From Hypoxylon rubiginosum (lineage: Eukaryota; Ascomycota; Sordariomycetes; Xylariales; Hypoxylaceae), in contig CADCXA010000025.1 in NCBI GenBank assembly GCA_902806565.1, positions 930,001 to 994,000 on the forward strand: 64,000 bases of DNA, given 5' to 3'. Position 1 is the first letter of the stretch. Each line of letters opens with the position of its first letter. Under the pieces are notes generated by a model that saw nothing but the letters and a program-made list of their open reading frames with translations, did not search any database and was not told where the DNA came from. Positions 21,497 through 33,146 of this stretch are shown here, piece after piece. Both the position numbers and the translations under genes were made by a program.

Positions 21497-23611
21497 GAGC
21501 GGAGACTTTGTGTATTCCACACAGATTCGATGATGAGGACTCGAAGCACGTTTACAAAATGTATGATGGATACAGAGATAGACGCTAGCTGGAGAAGCCG
21601 GCAAAGCTTATTGTCAAAATAAAAATAGAGAGAGCTCGTCAACAATACTGTGTAAAAGGGTTGGAGTTATATTGCGCCATTGAGTACAAGGTATCTCCAT
21701 TCACATACTAGAGCTAGTTTGACGTATCATAGATAATACGAAGCAGATTCGTCATCATATGTTCGCAAGTTCTACTCGTCTGGGTACCTATGAGCAGAGA
21801 GCTTCTTCAACTACCACCGGAACATTAATGTTAGCACCGGCAAGGTCTGCCGACTCGATGACTATGTGCTAGTAACACTTATACTTCGCATACCTAGGTC
21901 AGGTACTTTACCTAGTACTTTAGAACATAGTCGAAGCTACCTATATAAGCATCATAGGAGGCAAACTCTGCTGAGCCTCAATATGGTATTCAGGGGTCCT
22001 AGGGGTTAGGAATGAGGCGGCGCGGAACACGCAAGACTCTTATATCCGAAACACTAAGTTTCGTCACTTGAGCTAGAATGTGCGGTCCCGGCCCCGTTTG
22101 CCCTACGATTCAGCAACCTCGGGAGAACGGCACAGTACGTCACTTCAATGAGTATTCGTAGTTAGTTTGGTACAAGCCCCAGTCATGAACACATAAGGAC
22201 AGTTACCTAAGGTGAGGTACGCTGATTTCTGTGGGAACGTGTGGGCAGTGCATACAATCATATTGAGGCTTAGAGGTCTATAATCACGAATAGTCCTTGA
22301 AGAGCCGCGCTATGTCTCTCCGCCCCTTAGCGACCTGCAGTATGGGAGGGAGGACGGAATACACACTCCGCCGCCCTCGACGTAATAACACGCGTACGCA
22401 AAACTGCACTACGGGACGATCGGCGGGAGCGGCTCAAACGAGCCGCTCTCCGATATCTAGACCGTCTCTCACAAGGCCGTCGGAGCATATGTCACGAGTA
22501 GAAGGTTCACTGGCTAGAAGTTGTCTAGGTGTAATAGGAACTCTGATACGAGATTGACAATACGCTTCGAATAGAAGCCATTGTGATCTGTCTATCTAAT
22601 AATCATGTACGACATCTTACAATGAGGTTTAATTCTCAGTTAATATCTTACGATGTTCTAACTTGGACATCTATAAAACGTACTACACCCTGTTTAACTA
22701 TATCACATAGCTATAAAGATGAAATATCCTTGGGTATGAAATTGCCAAGGCGCGAAGCAAACCATGGCGTCTAGAAACATAGTACCTACCTAATTAGCAA
22801 AGTGATATTAGAAGCACTCGAGTTGAGCGACTGTGAGCATCGATGAGAGAGGAATAGGAAGAGAATCACGAGCCAAATCTCATAGTACTCCTCGACTATA
22901 GTCAAATTCAAGCACCTACGCTCTTCTACCTCCCACCTCCCTAACAGTGATGGACAGCCCAGAAAACCCTCGCCGCCTTCTTTCCCATCTCCTTTTCATG
23001 ACCCCCCTCAAAATTACGGAGGTCCTCAGATAGCAAATCCCGGTACGCTGCCTGGCTTGTATGAGAGATAACTTTCTCCCATTCTTGCCCTTCCATCCCT
23101 CCCTCCCATCTATCTCCCGTCCCTCATCGTGATCGCTTCAGACCCGAGTTCAAGATCTTGCCCGTAGAGCGATGTCAGCGGTACATCGATATAGATAGCC
23201 GTACCTCCTTTTTTAGATCGAACAGAATAAAAATAAAAACTCCTATCAGCCCGGTATTGCCTTTTGCCTTTTGCTACCTTTCGTGATGCTACTGCTGCTG
23301 CTGCTACCTGCGATGCTACCTCGTAATTAAGGGCGCCAAGACGATCGAACTTTCGCCACAAGCCCTCTCCGGCCGCCGGCAGATAAGAGGAAGAGAAAAA
23401 AAGGAAGCTTCCTTGGCTAAGCTGGTACGACAGCATCGACCCGGTATCACATGCGTCGTTACCTTACCGAGAGGCTGGTACCAACCAGGAAAGCAGCATT
23501 TATAGGGGGCCCGCGTTAGCGCCTGTACCCCGAGAACGAAGCAGCTGCCCGAACCCAGATATGGGTGGTGTTCTGTAATCGAGAATTTGTGCTGCTATCG
23601 AAACGTTAGGT

Positions 23612-23645
23612 TACCCTACCTACCTACCTACCTAACCTACCTGAT
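23612..23645. repeat. CCTA tandem tract
   Basis: A run of ACCT/CCTA tetranucleotide units (TTACCCTACCTACCTACC, then CTACCTAACC), one of many such tracts in the non-coding DNA of this window. Confidence 0.8.
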
Positions 23646-23969
23646 ATATATCTACCGTGTAACTTGAAGGGTATAGATGACATGCATGAGATCCCCACGT
23701 GCGTAAACGGAGTTGCCACGGAGATAGGTCGGTTTCGAACAAAAACGGATGCGAACAGATACAAAAATAATAACATATCAGAATGAGAATAGACGAGGGT
23801 CCGGACTACCCGGGTTTCGATCTACCCGCCTACGAGCGATTTCGAGACCCCTTATCAGTCTGGGAAGTCTGGGAATGTTGTCATTAGGCAAAAAAAAAGA
23901 CCTCTCGGTCTCTTTTTTACGGAGGGTCCGGAGTTGGGAAGGCCCCGTCTACCTCGAGCGGAATTATCT

Positions 23970-23989
23970 TATATATATATATATATATA
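23970..23989. repeat. (TA)n microsatellite
   Basis: Ten uninterrupted TA units, followed after an ACCTAAG spacer by a shorter TATATATAT run. Confidence 0.9.
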
Positions 23990-24100
23990 CCTAAGTATAT
24001 ATATTTATAGAGATATAGGTTACGTAAGGAAGGACGACTTGGTGTGTAAGAATCGGTATCGGTCTGCAAAGTCGAGACCCTGATTGAGGTTACCCTGTGC

Positions 24101-24131
24101 CGTGGCTGCGTGGCTGCGTGGCTGCGTGGCA
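24101..24131. repeat. Short tandem repeat, CTGCGTGG units
   Basis: Three copies of the octamer CTGCGTGG, flanked by the related CCGTGG and CACATGG, in the gene desert. Confidence 0.8.
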
Positions 24132-26859
24132 CATGGCGGAGTATAATTCTGTGGTTGACGTCCTGCATGGATACTTGCGTGATTCAAGGGGTGGATATCG
24201 CCTCTTGAGCCCTCTCTCTGTTGCTTTAGGAAGAGATCGACTCGTTGCGCAATAGAGCTTGTTTGTTCTGTCGTCTGTAAACTGCAATCCGAGTTCGACC
24301 GCTTGGCGAGGGCGACAAGGTGTTAGTTCCTGTTGCTTCTCGACGACCCGCCTAGCTCCAGCAAGTCCATACGGTAGGAAAGACTCTTGGGGTACACAAA
24401 ATGTGAGTGTGTACGTAAAAGATATAGTGTACGGCACTTGAAGAGTCGCTGTACCCTATGCAGATTGGCGAGATCTCGTGTCATATCCGGGGACGATGTC
24501 GAGACTTAATGCAGTTAACCACGATCTGCAACCTCGTGTGACACCTTTCCCGAATCGTGATACGTGCTACAGCCTCTCACGAATTAAGAAAACAACTGTG
24601 CTGCATGTCAGTCCAAACGGTCATGTTTGAAAAACTTCGCGATATTTGCCACTGTTCTCACACAATTCCGTCACGTCTCGAGTGCCCGAACTCGTCAACA
24701 GCAGCTCTTATGGCGTATAAGCTTACACAATACGCTGCGGGCGTCCGGCCGGGCCAGCATCGCACACGCATCCTTGCAGACGCATTCGCCAAACATGTAT
24801 CGGATGAGGTCATCGTGAGACCCCTGCCCCCCTGAATGTTTTGGTTGGGGAAACCTTGGACTTCCAAGTATAGATATTACCTTAGGTAAGCGAATGATAC
24901 CGCACTGCGCGCCGGCGGTGAGCGGTGAACGTCTGACCTTGTCATATCTGTCTGTGTATCCCTCGATTCCAGAACATGAATGAATTCTCCGATTGGGATT
25001 TAAATCCGGATTCCGTTCTTCCCCGCCGAAGAACCTGAGCTAAAGCGTCTTGAGGCTCAAGTCTTGCGAGACTGTCGTCAAACAACGTCTCCTCTCTCCA
25101 AGAGTGAAAAAACGAAGAGCCGAGAAGTTTTCTGTATAGGCAGTGATGTGGGTATATACCGGACTTTCCGGGTCACCTCTGAATTCGACATTTTAATATA
25201 TGCTGCTGGGCTTATTCGTCTTGGCCTGCGTATAAGAACGGCGATAAGAAACAGGTGAAGGTATTGGGACCGTCTGATCGCATGCGAATACCTGTGGCTC
25301 GCTTGCCCTCTCGCTTGTCCCACGTATAGTGGTTCACAGCTGCGTGAGCCTCCTGGTGCGACGACAGCCACACCGGTGCAACAAAGTAAGGGCCGTATCA
25401 ACAGTAATCGACTCCGATGCCGCTAATACATCTTCATCTGTATCATCGCTTACTGCGCGCGCCCGCTAGACAGATCTAGTTTCGGCCTAACATCTGACAG
25501 CTGAAAGATAGCTCACTCTGCACGATAGCCTACGCACGTTAGCGGGTGCGCGGCCGACCCAAAGCAGATCCATCTGTGAGTCTATCCCAGCCTAGCCAAG
25601 CTCGCAAAGTCGGTGTCCGGCTTTGATTGGCCCTTAAGCGCAAATAAGGTATTGGTGCTTCGGCTCGGTCATGGTGTACGGATGTCCACGTCTAGGGTAC
25701 CTGCAGGAATCTGGAAGAATGGGGAGAGGTGAGATGGGGCAGGGGGACATAGACGTGCATGCTATTGCAGGAAAATTTTGCTTATCGCGGGCGTCTAGCA
25801 GGTTAGACATGTACATAGTATGTCCGACACATTGGCTCGGGAGAGCGTTAGAGAGGCTGTGTCATTGCCGCGACGTCGATAAGGTATCCGCCGCAAGGGT
25901 AGAAAATTTTCAAGGGCCGCCATCAACGGGATTAGATGGCTTGTTATACTCCACTATGAGCCTTGAATGGCCGAAGCTGGCCGAGAGGTTTGATAGGTCG
26001 GTGAAGCCATTGGAAGAGATGGCCATGTTGTATCCCTTTCAGAAGCTTTGAATGTGCCCTCACGATATAGGAAGCATGATCAACTGCCTATGGCGAAGAG
26101 GATGGCGTTGTTGTTTCGCTGCTATGCCTATGGGATATCATTCCGTCCATGTTTAAGACCGACCTCGAACTCAGCCCTGGAGATCACGTCCTGCCGTACA
26201 ACACACCCCCTTCGAGCATGTTATCACCCTTTTCATGATGGAAGCGAGTGGGAGGGGGGACGCTGTCGGGCATTGAATTAAAATCGGCCAATGAGGAGGA
26301 AGACGCCGAGAAAAGGCCAGTATCTGTATCATGAAATCGGTTCTAACTTCTGCATCAAACCATGTAGCAATCTTCAATATTCGCAAGCCCAGAACGGACT
26401 TTCCCATCCCTAGCTAGTCATAAGTTCCTGGTCATGGAGCCTATCGGCGTTGCGACACTCCACGTGGGGTGGTAACTGTTCACCCCCATGCTGAAAGTCG
26501 CTAAGGCCCCGAATGGGTAATCCGGGCAATGGGATGGCAATATAAAACAGATGAACCCATATTGAGGAGACGACGCGTAGGAATTTGCGAGCGGTGCTAG
26601 TCGTCGGCAGCTTTACCAAGCAGCCCCTGTTGCTGCCAGGCTCTCGGCTCTCTCGCGGTCTCAGTCACGACTATGTTTTTTTTTTTATACTGTAGCTCCC
26701 TTGCAGGAGTTGTGCCGAAATGATGTAACGATGGATTGTCAGGTAGTATGCAAAGCCGCTCCATGCTCGTCGGTGGAGCTCCCGCGAGCAACGATACCTT
26801 CAATATCCACCGTAACTGTGACCCTGTCGTCTCTGGATGAAGCGCACATTACCATTGCC

Positions 26860-26921
26860 CATTACCCAATCCCCGATCCCCAGTCCCCCAGTCCCCCAGT
26901 CCTCCAGTCCCCCAGAGCACG
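26860..26921. repeat. C-rich tandem repeat, CCCCCAGT units
   Basis: Imperfect 8-9 bp units (CCCCAGTCC, CCCAGTCCT) are repeated about six times. The opposite strand is G-rich with runs of four to five G, so it could form G-quadruplex structures. Confidence 0.7.
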
Positions 26922-28420
26922 TAGCTTATAGAGGGCTACACTGCGTTGTCTTTCACATAGACAGTGAATACGACGTGAGACCCAAAATCTCCCCCACGGG
27001 TTACACAGCGTAGAAGGCAACCTGCAACTATTCACGAAACGGGCAATGAGCCACTGTAGCATGTAGTACAGTAACCTAGCTTGGTCAAAGAGGAGGGAGG
27101 GGTCTCGGGTGGCCAAGCGAGACAGGCTTGACAGGGCTCAAGTGGTTTGAGAAGCTTCTCAAAGAGGGGTAACGAGATTGATCAACTATCATTACAGATA
27201 GCCGAAGTTGTAAACTAATCAATGGACATGGCTGCCCTCAACGCCGTGAAGATCTCTACAGCTTGGATCGGCAGTCATGTGCAAAGGGGCAAGAGAATAT
27301 GGGATATGCCGGAAAAGGGACCCTGAAGAGAGAGAAACGACGAAGCGACGAAGCGACGTCGGACAGCCTCAAGAGCTCAAGACGTATGTATGTAATTACA
27401 AAACAGCCTGTATAGTAGTATAGAGGCAAATCACTGCAACGGCAAGAGAGCGAAGCGGTGTTGATCGAGACTTGCCGGTGGCGTGTTGACAGAATCGTAC
27501 AAGACAATTTCTATCCGGTTGTTGTCGAGTAAGAAAAAAGAAAGGATTGATTGCAGAGTCGACAATTTTTTGGCTTCTGATAGTCCTTTGACTGCCAGAG
27601 TTCCCAGATAACTGGGAGCAAGGGATGGGCAACACGGGAAGGGATCGGGTATACATGGGTAAAGTTTCCAAGTTTATTATTAGTTCGAAGGTTAACCGCT
27701 AACGGAGCCTTTCCCTAGTGTGGAGGTACCTGTAGATTGGCCCTGGCTTAGGTAGGTTAGGTAGGTCTTCTAACCCCTAGCCTAGCAAGTCTAGGTACCT
27801 GTAATGGAGTCTTAGGGCTAGGAGGTACCTAAGAACTGGTAGAGTTCACAGCAGCGATCCCATGGATAATAGGATTTTTAGCGTCCTAACATCGAAATAT
27901 CCCTATCGCTACCAGGTAGGTATTGTTTGTGTAATACGCCCACAACCTTCACACCCATTCGGATTTTTGGAACTCAGACCTAGAAAAGAACCGAGGCACT
28001 AGAAAATACGCCAAAGTTTCGTAGAGTCAGCTCTCGGGACAACGTGCAAAGGGCAAAGGCCGCCTTGCGCCCCTCGAGAATCGACATCGACATCGATATT
28101 GATATTGATATCAACGCAACCACACACGTGCGAACCCACTCGGATTCCCTGGTTATCAGAGTTGAAGAAGTCAAAGAACGTGCTCGATACGATCAAGGAG
28201 GCGAATTCTATTCCGAAGCGGAGTCTTCCATCATTTCGTTAATGGGCTTGGACTTGGACTTTTGGACTTGTTTCTCTTGTAGTGCGACTGAGGTGCTTGT
28301 TCCGAGCGAGCGCACGACACAGTCAAGATTTTATGTATTGAAACATCTCCGGCATGTCCAGTTGGCCAATTCGAGTCGTCGTCGTATGAAATGTACACAG
28401 GTACAGTAATGACATAGATT

Positions 28421-28560
28421 AAAGATGGCCACAGCTGCATAGCTGCAACAGCTAATACAGCTAATACAGCTGCAACAGCTATACAACTATACAGACATAC
28501 AGCCATACAGCCTACAGCTTACGGCCTACAAAGTCTACAGCCTACTACATGCATGGTGCA
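28421..28560. repeat. Degenerate CAGCTAATA / TACAGCC repeat region
   Basis: About 140 bases of imperfect repeats built on ACAGCTAATACAGCTGCAAC and later ATACAGCC / CTACAGC units. The sequence is low complexity and no coding potential is seen. Confidence 0.7.
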
Positions 28561-31500
28561 GCCAAGCAGCCAGCAAGTCCCGCAGACAGCCCGTCCAATC
28601 CTTTGTTAGAACCGCATCCGCGTTGGGAAAGAATCCAGGATAATCTGTACCTTGGATTTGTAACGTGCGGTCTAAGTCATAGAAATACATGTCTACCATA
28701 GTAGCAGCTTTAAACTAACCCGCCTACCCATTCTTTTTTTACGTAGTCCCTGATCGCGACATTTGAGGGATGGATTTCGCCGAGCGAATGATATAATTAT
28801 CGCTTTTTATTTTCTCCCTTCACCTAATTATACAATCTAGGTGAGCAATTGTGTGATGTGTGACGCGCACTCCGCCGAGAGATCCTTTTCTTTTTGCCGT
28901 CCCGGTCGTCGAAACCTGGATGGGCACATTGGCAGACTGGCAGGCTGGCAGCCAGCCATACGGAGCTTGCGGAGCAACCTGGATGGTTGGTTGTTTGTTA
29001 ACTGAACCTGCAGTGTCGAGATATCGTACATATCCATAGACGTATGAGACACAAAGCTGAAGACTGCCTACATATCGATATCGAGCAATGAAGATCCCGT
29101 CGGACGTCGAACAAAGGGGACTCTGCAAGGTGCACCTATGGCAAACTTCCACATCCCCATCCATACGCATCCCATACGCATCCATAATATGTAGAGCTAC
29201 TCTGTTCCCGTCCTATATGTCCCGTATACCTTCCTATGTTTATATGATTGTACGGCCGCCCTGCATAGTATACGTAGTGTATGTAGTATATGTAGTGTAT
29301 GTAGTACGTAGGTAGCATCCCTTATATCCCCTTATCCCTTTCAAGCCGCGAACCACGAAGCGCGAACGGCAGCGGAGCTTATGTTGCTTGCATTATTCAT
29401 ACAACGGGAGTGCATCATGGAAATCCCGAGCCATCAGAAGCGCTCTGAACCCCTGCCGTAGACTCTTTCCAAATGATTCTCATCAATTTATGATCAATAT
29501 ATGAATATGCATATACCACCTCTCAAGGTTGTCCTCAAGGTACCGTACGGTATGATACTATGTTAATTCACACAATGCCAAGTGATCCATACTACCTACA
29601 TCACCATCCCTGCGGCGAGAGTGTTCCATTGCATTGCCCAGTGATTTTTTGTTCGTCTTGTTCGACCGAGTTGACCATTTTGTCCTACTATATAGTAGCT
29701 TTGGAACTTACTAAGTTGAGTCGCGTATGTACTGTATCTCGGTATGGTCCATATGTTGTATATTGTATACCTAATAGATCTACCTAATATCTATGTAGAT
29801 AGAAGAGATACCCGGTTGGAAATGCGCGCTGAATTCTAAGGGGGCGATGGGTCATGGAGCCATGGAGCCATGGTTGGGTACCAGCCAGAGAAAAAATATG
29901 AATTTGCCCGTCTACTTGTTAGGATCCAGCATATGAATACCAGCATGTGGTCTTCAAGCAACATACGTCTCGGCAATGGGAGCATCGTGAACGACCTAGG
30001 AAGAAAAGGGAAAGGAATAATAAAAAATAAAAAATTTTCTCTTACTCCCCTTTCCTATTATCCCCATCCCCATAACACCATACACACCCATGTTCAAGAA
30101 AGTCTTCTTTCATCTGTCCCAAGTCCCAACTGAGAGGGTCAAAAGGGCTAGGCGCTAATAGAGCTTCTGTCGTGATAGTCGAGACAAAGTGGTATTGGCA
30201 CGCAATTGGTTTAAAAAGCCCCCGTCATGGGTTTCCATCTCCGCTTTCGGCATTCTTAACAGCTCTCAGCCAATAAAGGCACGCACGCAACCACCTGTAC
30301 TGGAAAAGTTAGAAAGGGGAGCGAGAGAAAAAAAAAGAATCCAAGAAGAGTCATACTTGGTTGAATTACATATGTATTTTTTGTGCATAGGTACCTCATA
30401 GTCATCCAGCATCCAGCATCTAGACGAGCCAGACGAGCAAGACAAGCCAGACACAACCAGAACAAGACTTAGCCCACATAATCCATATACATAATCCATA
30501 ATCCATATAAATCCATAACCACCTAAACCACCACATCCACACCAACCCTCCAACCCTAGTAAGAAATAAGTACTTGTACATGTTCCGCCTGGGGTACCTT
30601 ATGGAACCTATCCATTGCCTTACCCTTACCTACCAGAGCTAGGTTGCAGCGAGGTACAGTGCATTTCCTCCCAGTATTGTACATATACTCAGTACTCCAA
30701 CGCAGGGTCAAGTTCAAGCCAAGGTCCAGAAAGGTACGGTACGAAGCATTTTCAAGGGTGCTGGAATATATCATCCACCTCCTCCGCCTCTTTACTTTTT
30801 TCTTCTCTCCTCTAATTCCCAGGAACTCTCAAGCAACTCAAGAGACTCGCAAGCTTTGTCGATCTGTTTTGTTGTTGACTAATTCAGCTTCACTTAGCTT
30901 TTCCCTGCCTTCTCCCCCCCTTGGATATACAACCTCTCTTGATACACCATAATACACCATAATAGACCTTCACCCTTTTAGACCTCATGAGCGTTGGACT
31001 GTTACTTGCACCGTCAAGCATTGTTCTTCGTCGTTTACATCATCCGAGAGATATCCGTATCCGAGAGCCCGGTTTGATATAACGAAACGCCGACATTGTC
31101 CTGGGACATCCTAGTACATGTTACACCACCAAACCTCTGCTACTGCTACCGCAAGCGTACCACCATACCGTCAGCCCACATCGTCAACCCGTCATAGGCG
31201 AAGGCGAAGGCGGCATCACCACTTTTGGTCTGAGAAGACTAATAAAAAGAAGCAATTGGAAATCGGTCCCTAGACGTTAGCGAACCACAAATTCGCTTGT
31301 CCATATCGTCATTCTACCTTACTACGTTTTTACTGCATTACTGCATCGAAAGGGCCGAGCACGCTGCATACATACCACATACATACCAGATACCTACATA
31401 CATGTATGTACCTACCTGGGTACAATTGAAAGGACCTGGTTTCGTATTTTATCCTGTTTTTTTTTTGTCAGCAACCCGCTGGGTCTTATCGTGCCAAACT

Positions 31501-31936
31501 TGGAATCCCGAGAACTGGGTACCTTGGAGATACACCCATACATAGCCGCCTTAAGTCCTGCTTTTTTTTTGGTCTACCTGACCGCAGGAATAGCGAAGAA
31601 GCCCGAGCAGGGGGAACATCAATTCCAACTTGCAGCATTTATTACCTCTGCCTACTCTATCCACCGTCAGCCAAGATTTTCCCAGAGAATTTACGAGACA
31701 ATTATACAACATTTTTGGAACTACCATCCATACCTATACATATATTATCGCCAGTCGCTTTTCCGAGCTGCGAGAAGAAAAACCCCCCGCCTTCAACCCC
31801 TCTCTGCAGTAACACATTGGCAAAAGGACCCCTTGTTAAACTAGCTGTAAGCTAGCAATCTTACCGATCTACTATATCTAGACAGTGGATTTGGACCTGG
31901 GTGTTCACCACCAGGGCCAATCACAAACAGTCCACA

Positions 31937-33146
31937 ATGCACCACAGTCGTCGCAAATCCGGTCATGGCTCGACGAACAGCTCGACAACTGACGTGCGCA
32001 AAGCCGTCGCAGCCTCAGATCATGCCAAACCAAGGCGACCGCAGACGTTGAGCAGGAAATCGACACCTCAAACGGTGCAGAAGTTGGGAAAGAATCCCAG
32101 AGACCGAGAGAGGGAATGGGAAGAGGAACGGTGGTTTGAGGATGACGAGCGAGAAAGCTTTCCTCAATTTTGGTACGTATGCTCTATTACGTATTATCAC
32201 GACGCTTGGCGCAAGGCTCGCCTTTTTCCAGCTCATATCTTGGTGTGTATCTTGGTGTGCTGCCAAAACGCAAAACGTCATGCTACGCCTGAGAAGGGGG
32301 TGATCGGTTTCCCTTTTTCTCTCTCGCTACGCAAGACGGATACCTGTTCGGGCAACGTGCGTGGGCTGCGTCACCAGCTGCTATAAGCCATGCGGGTGAT
32401 CAACAGCTGGGGGCGTCTTGTGTAACCAGCCTTGACGGTTCCTGCATCACACCGATCATTACACCTCTGACCTTTTGAGCTTTGACCTTTCGACCTTGGG
32501 ATCTTTTTTGCTGACTGATCGCTTTTTATAGTATGACCTGCGAAAAGCAGTTCACCCCACAGGATGACAAGTGTTTATATTGCTCCGAGGCGTAAGCCAC
32601 CCCGAACCCCAGCCAATAGCTAGTTCTCGTCACTAACATTCGGGGGTCAGGTGTCGCGAGCATGACCAAAATGCGAGCCTAAGGGCATCATCATCCCACC
32701 CGTCGCATAGAGGACATGACGGTTTCGGAGGCAACCTGCCGTATTACTCGGCCGGATATTCGGAGCCACGAGACATCATCCCACGCGCCTCGCCGTCTCG
32801 TTGGTCCCCGCCCACAACCCCAACCAGCACCACCCAATATACCAGCAGCCAATATACTAGTGCCGTCTCCGCCCTGAGGTCGCTAAGTATACGGCCAGTG
32901 AGTCCGACTTCACCCGTCTCAGGTAACCCCGTGTGGCCCTTCACCCGCAGTGCCGTGACAAGCCCCAGCACTTCGTACACAAAACCGAGCAACTTCTACT
33001 CGTCGACCTACGATAACGGTTACGCTGTTACGAGTTACGGTTACCAGGGTGGTGCGACGTCAGACCGGCCATTACCGTCGAGGAAACCCGGGGCTTACTC
33101 GAGACCCAAGAGTATCGAGTTAGTTACGCCGATTGTTGGGCGCTGA
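31937..33146 (+). CDS. Ecl1-type zinc-finger protein (fungal life-span regulator family), three exons
   Basis: Fission-yeast Ecl1-3 are small zinc-binding proteins that extend chronological life span under sulfur or zinc limitation; filamentous fungi carry longer relatives. Exons are 31937-32172, 32532-32591 and 32651-33146 (263 residues). Intron 1 is 359 nt (GTACGT...TGCTGAC...ATAG) and splits the first zinc-ligand Cys codon; intron 2 is 59 nt (GTAAGC...CACTAAC...TCAG). The join gives FPQFCMTCEKQF, then CLYCSEACREHDQ: Cys79, Cys82, Cys96 and Cys100 (Cys93 also near) form the C-x2-C...C-x3-C finger. The N-terminus is basic and Ser-rich. The C-terminal 150 residues are a Ser/Thr/Pro/Tyr-rich, probably disordered tail ending in LVTPIVGR. 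Exon 2 encodes essentially the finger itself. Confidence 0.85.

Larger units (their letters stand above)
21497..31936. other. Gene desert of about 10.4 kb
   Basis: No reading frame above about 125 codons and none with a recognisable domain is present on either strand. Stop codons are spread evenly, and many short tandem repeats, CCTA/TAGG tracts and microsatellites occur. No terminal inverted repeats, LTR pair or transposase/reverse-transcriptase motif could be found by eye. Pyrimidine-rich sequence from about 30800 on is probably promoter and leader of the zinc-finger gene at 31937. It could hide non-coding RNAs or decayed transposons that only a search would reveal. Confidence 0.55.
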
